Below, piece after piece: positions 62,092-64,000 of a stretch of DNA of 64,000 bases. The notes under the pieces were generated by a model. That model saw only the letters and a program-made list of their open reading frames with translations. It ran no database searches and was not told the DNA's origin. Where the stretch lies: the NCBI GenBank assembly GCA_965279295.1, contig CBDIHQ010000011.1. One strand, 5' to 3'. The DNA is from Aquabacter sp965279295 (GTDB lineage Bacteria > Pseudomonadota > Alphaproteobacteria > Rhizobiales > Xanthobacteraceae). The position numbers were made by a program, and so were the translations under genes. Every line of letters begins with the position of its first letter. Positions within the stretch are counted from its first letter, which is position 1.

Positions 62092-62327
62092 GGTGGACGC
62101 TCTGGCTCGTGGGTATCGCCCTACTCGCGGTGGCCTGTCTTTCTGGCTCAGCCGGAGCGACCAACACGCCCTGCTCCGGCAAGAAGGGAGGGATCTCCCA
62201 CTGCCGAGGCTCCACATTCGTATGCGTGGACAGTTCGACGAGCGCCTCGCAGAAGGATTGCCGCTCATATCTGGGCGGCGTCTACAACAAAGACGCGAGC
62301 GATCCGCCTCCGAAGCCTAAATCGTAG
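62088..62327 (+). CDS. Small secreted cysteine-containing protein
   Basis: A 79-residue protein with a signal peptide ending near SAGATN (residue 25). The mature part has four cysteines: PCSGKKGGISHC, FVCVD and KDCRSY, likely two disulfides. It shows a basic proline-rich tail. The start overlaps the upstream lipoprotein stop, so the two are co-translated. Similar short proteins appear in rhizobial genomes as hypothetical proteins; no function is known. Confidence 0.75.
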   Translation: MRWTLWLVGIALLAVACLSGSAGATNTPCSGKKGGISHCRGSTFVCVDSSTSASQKDCRSYLGGVYNKDASDPPPKPKS

Positions 62328-62375
62328 GCCTCTCTGCACATACCTCCCTGCACACACCTATCTGATTGCAGGGAC

Positions 62376-62999
62376 TCAGTTTCCGGTTCGGATCGCCACC
62401 GAAGCCACCCCGGCGCCAACCAATATCGTGCCCCCAGTCTTGTTCACCAAGCCGATCACTCGCTCGCTCCGAACAAGCTGGCCGGCGCGGCTAGCGAAGC
62501 ACGCATAGGCAAGCGCATTTCCGAACGCGATGACCAGGAAGGTGGCTTGCAGGATGAAAACCTGAGGCCAGAATTCGGCGTGTGGATCGATGAACTGCGG
62601 GAAGAAGGCGACAAAAAACAATATGCCTTTTGGGTTCAGGCTGGTCACGAGCCAAGCGTGTGCCGCCATGCGAGTGACTGTGGAGGAGCGCATTCTTGGC
62701 TCCGCGCTCAAAGTCCCCCCGGCCCGAAAGAGCTTGATACCGAGATAGACCAGATATGCCGCGCCAGCCCACTTCACGATGGTGAATAGCGTGGCGGACG
62801 CCATGAGAAGGGTGCCAATTCCCAAGATTGATAGGGACATGGCGGTGAAATCGCCCAGGGCAACGCCCACTGCCATGGGCAGCGCTGCGCGCCATCCCTG
62901 TCCAAGCGCGTAGGACACGACCAAAAGGACGGTAGGGCCTGGGATCAATACCAGAGCGGCCGATGCGGCAAGAAAAGCAAGCCAAGTCTCAATCGTCAT
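62376..62999 (-). CDS. LysE/RhtB family amino acid exporter
   Basis: The ATG at 62999 with a GGAG ribosome-binding site gives 207 residues. It has about six membrane segments and the family opening ALVLIPGPTVLLVVSYALGQGWRAAL. A NPKGILFFVAFFPQF motif lies in the middle. Members export amino acids such as lysine, homoserine or threonine. The substrate cannot be told from sequence, and the neighbours offer no regulator. Confidence 0.9.
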   Translation of the reverse strand: MTIETWLAFLAASAALVLIPGPTVLLVVSYALGQGWRAALPMAVGVALGDFTAMSLSILGIGTLLMASATLFTIVKWAGAAYLVYLGIKLFRAGGTLSAEPRMRSSTVTRMAAHAWLVTSLNPKGILFFVAFFPQFIDPHAEFWPQVFILQATFLVIAFGNALAYACFASRAGQLVRSERVIGLVNKTGGTILVGAGVASVAIRTGN

Positions 63000-63084
63000 G
63001 TCAGCTCCTGCTTCGATGAACTGAGCCATCCACCGGACTGCAAAGGTGTCAACGGCCAGACATCATTCTTTGAAATTGACGCGC

Positions 63085-63807
63085 TCACTTTTCTCTCTGG
63101 AAGAGGTCTTCTTGCCCTCCAGCTTCCCCCAGGCCCATCCCCGTACCGCCCCCCATTCCGATGGCACCGCCGTCGCCTTTACGGGCGCCATCTCGCTCCT
63201 GCTCACCCTTACCTTTCCCGCTCACCGCCGAGGGACGAGCTGGCCCTTGTTGCGGGAGTTGTAGGCTCGCCGGAATCGGCTCTAGGTCCAATGCAGAGCG
63301 GATGAAATTTCGCAAGGAAACGACAAGGTCGTGAGTATGCACAGGACGGCCGGCAACAAGTTCACTCACCGCGTGGGCCGCCAAGTTCACCTGCTCCTCA
63401 GTTCCTAGGAGGATCACGTCAGACAGCGCCGCTTCGACGGCATCACGGATGCGTCGGGATCTGTCGGAACCGATGGAGCTCATAACGGCCGCTGCAGGAT
63501 CAGCCGTTGCCGGAGAGGCGCCCCTACGGCGCAGGTCTCTCATATGGGTGGGGTCAACCGACAGAGTTCCGGTGAACGATCCACCGAGGATCTTGTATGC
63601 CGCGATCAGCGTCTTGAGACGCTCATTAATCTGTCTGTTCGCTCGTTCGCGCCGCTGCTGGACGGTGGACATGACAAGAAGGCGAATTCCAACGCCAATG
63701 AGGGTAATAAGCGCTAGGCCAGTCAGCGTCGCGAGGACGCTCTGCCATGAGCTGAAATCGATGTTGCGCAGTGCGGCCTCCCCGGTCGTGCCTTGCCGGT
63801 TCAACAA
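63085..63807 (-). CDS. Hypothetical protein with one membrane segment (240 aa)
   Basis: The N-terminal region has a single hydrophobic segment (LATLTGLALITLIGVGIRLLV, about residues 25-45), then a basic coiled stretch (QQRRERANRQINERLKTLI). The central domain LGGSFTGTLSVD...AVEAALSDVILLGTEEQVNLAAHAV resembles uncharacterised proteobacterial proteins. The C-terminal about 50 residues are low-complexity Gly/Lys-rich. No function is known. It diverges from the nuclease gene. Confidence 0.75.
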   Translation of the reverse strand: MLNRQGTTGEAALRNIDFSSWQSVLATLTGLALITLIGVGIRLLVMSTVQQRRERANRQINERLKTLIAAYKILGGSFTGTLSVDPTHMRDLRRRGASPATADPAAAVMSSIGSDRSRRIRDAVEAALSDVILLGTEEQVNLAAHAVSELVAGRPVHTHDLVVSLRNFIRSALDLEPIPASLQLPQQGPARPSAVSGKGKGEQERDGARKGDGGAIGMGGGTGMGLGEAGGQEDLFQREK

Positions 63808-63837
63808 GTGTGCGGGGTACAGGTGGTTCCGAAGCTC

Positions 63838-64000
63838 ATGTCCAGCTTTATCGTCGCAATGTCACTACTCTCTTCTCCCGCCCTTGCCGAGCCCATTGTC
63901 GGGCGTGCGTCCGTCATCGACGGCGACACCATCGAAGTCCACGGACAGCGGATCAGACTGGAAGGGATCGACGCCCCCGAGGGCCGGCAGACTTGCACTG
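63838..64000 (+). CDS. Secreted thermonuclease-like (SNase) protein, 3' end outside the window
   Basis: Only 54 codons are visible. A signal peptide (SSSFIVAMSLLSSPALAEP) is followed by GRASVIDGDTIEVHGQRIRL and then EGIDAPEGRQTC. VxDGDTI and RLxGIDAPE are the calcium/DNA-binding and catalytic-loop signatures of Staphylococcus-type nucleases. Small secreted SNase proteins are frequent in this group. The remaining catalytic residues lie beyond the right edge. Confidence 0.82.
   Translation, partial: MSSFIVAMSLLSSPALAEPIVGRASVIDGDTIEVHGQRIRLEGIDAPEGRQTCT

Overview
The window is GC-rich with tightly packed, often overlapping genes. It looks like a chromosomal segment of an alphaproteobacterium of the order Hyphomicrobiales (Rhizobiales), perhaps Xanthobacteraceae. 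The grounds are a MucR-type zinc-finger regulator, an alphaproteobacterial-style assimilatory nitrate locus, Tat-exported iron-uptake proteins, and G+C-rich inverted-repeat elements between genes. Genus-level placement is inference.

Layout. (1) 1-5842: phenylacetate catabolism. A thiolase (paaJ) and an incomplete FadB-like enzyme run left; paaG, paaI and paaK run right. A perfect 20-bp palindrome sits at the paaG promoter. (2) 5859-10295: a mobile-looking inverted repeat, typA, a two-pore-helix type K+ channel, a DUF72 protein and an Lrp/AsnC regulator. (3) 10435-14950: a stand-alone E1-like (AceE-type) ketoacid dehydrogenase divergent from the Lrp gene, then a Tat-exported YtcJ-like amidohydrolase. 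(4) 15101-26560: a complete nitrate-assimilation locus made of a nitrate ABC transporter, a globin, an FAD reductase, siroheme nitrite reductase NirA, an Fe-S/FNR flavoprotein and nitrate reductase NasA. It is preceded by an enhancer-like palindrome, a sigma-54-like promoter and a leader with two ANTAR-type hexaloop hairpins plus a terminator. (5) 26698-29703: nitronate monooxygenase, a DUF971 protein, moaA and csaA. (6) 29769-39174: a LysR regulator, a nitrilase, and a converging operon of a branched-chain-amino-acid-type ABC transporter ending in an aldoxime dehydratase. Together these could import aldoximes or nitriles and turn them into carboxylic acids. Phenylacetate would be one such product, and it feeds region 1.

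(7) 39429-47253: an iron-uptake region with DUF1513, two imelysins, a di-haem oxidoreductase and a multicopper oxidase running left, and an EfeU/FTR1 permease running right. The ferroxidase-plus-permease pairing recalls yeast Fet3-Ftr1. (8) 47297-53275: a sulfonate utilisation operon in the order ssuE-A-A-D-C-B plus a membrane protein. (9) 53766-61410: a tRNA-Arg(CCG) gene followed by an island with lower and uneven GC. It carries a catalytically dead S24-like protein, an XRE regulator, an HNH nuclease, a cluster of hairpins, small orphan genes, a MucR-like protein and a 767-residue tyrosine recombinase. (10) 61621-64000: a lipoprotein, a small secreted protein, a LysE-type exporter, an unknown membrane protein and the start of a secreted thermonuclease-like protein.

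The most system-like novelty is the transporter/aldoxime dehydratase/nitrilase locus. Next in interest are the RNA-leader control of nitrate assimilation, the composite ferroxidase-permease iron cluster and the tRNA-Arg island.
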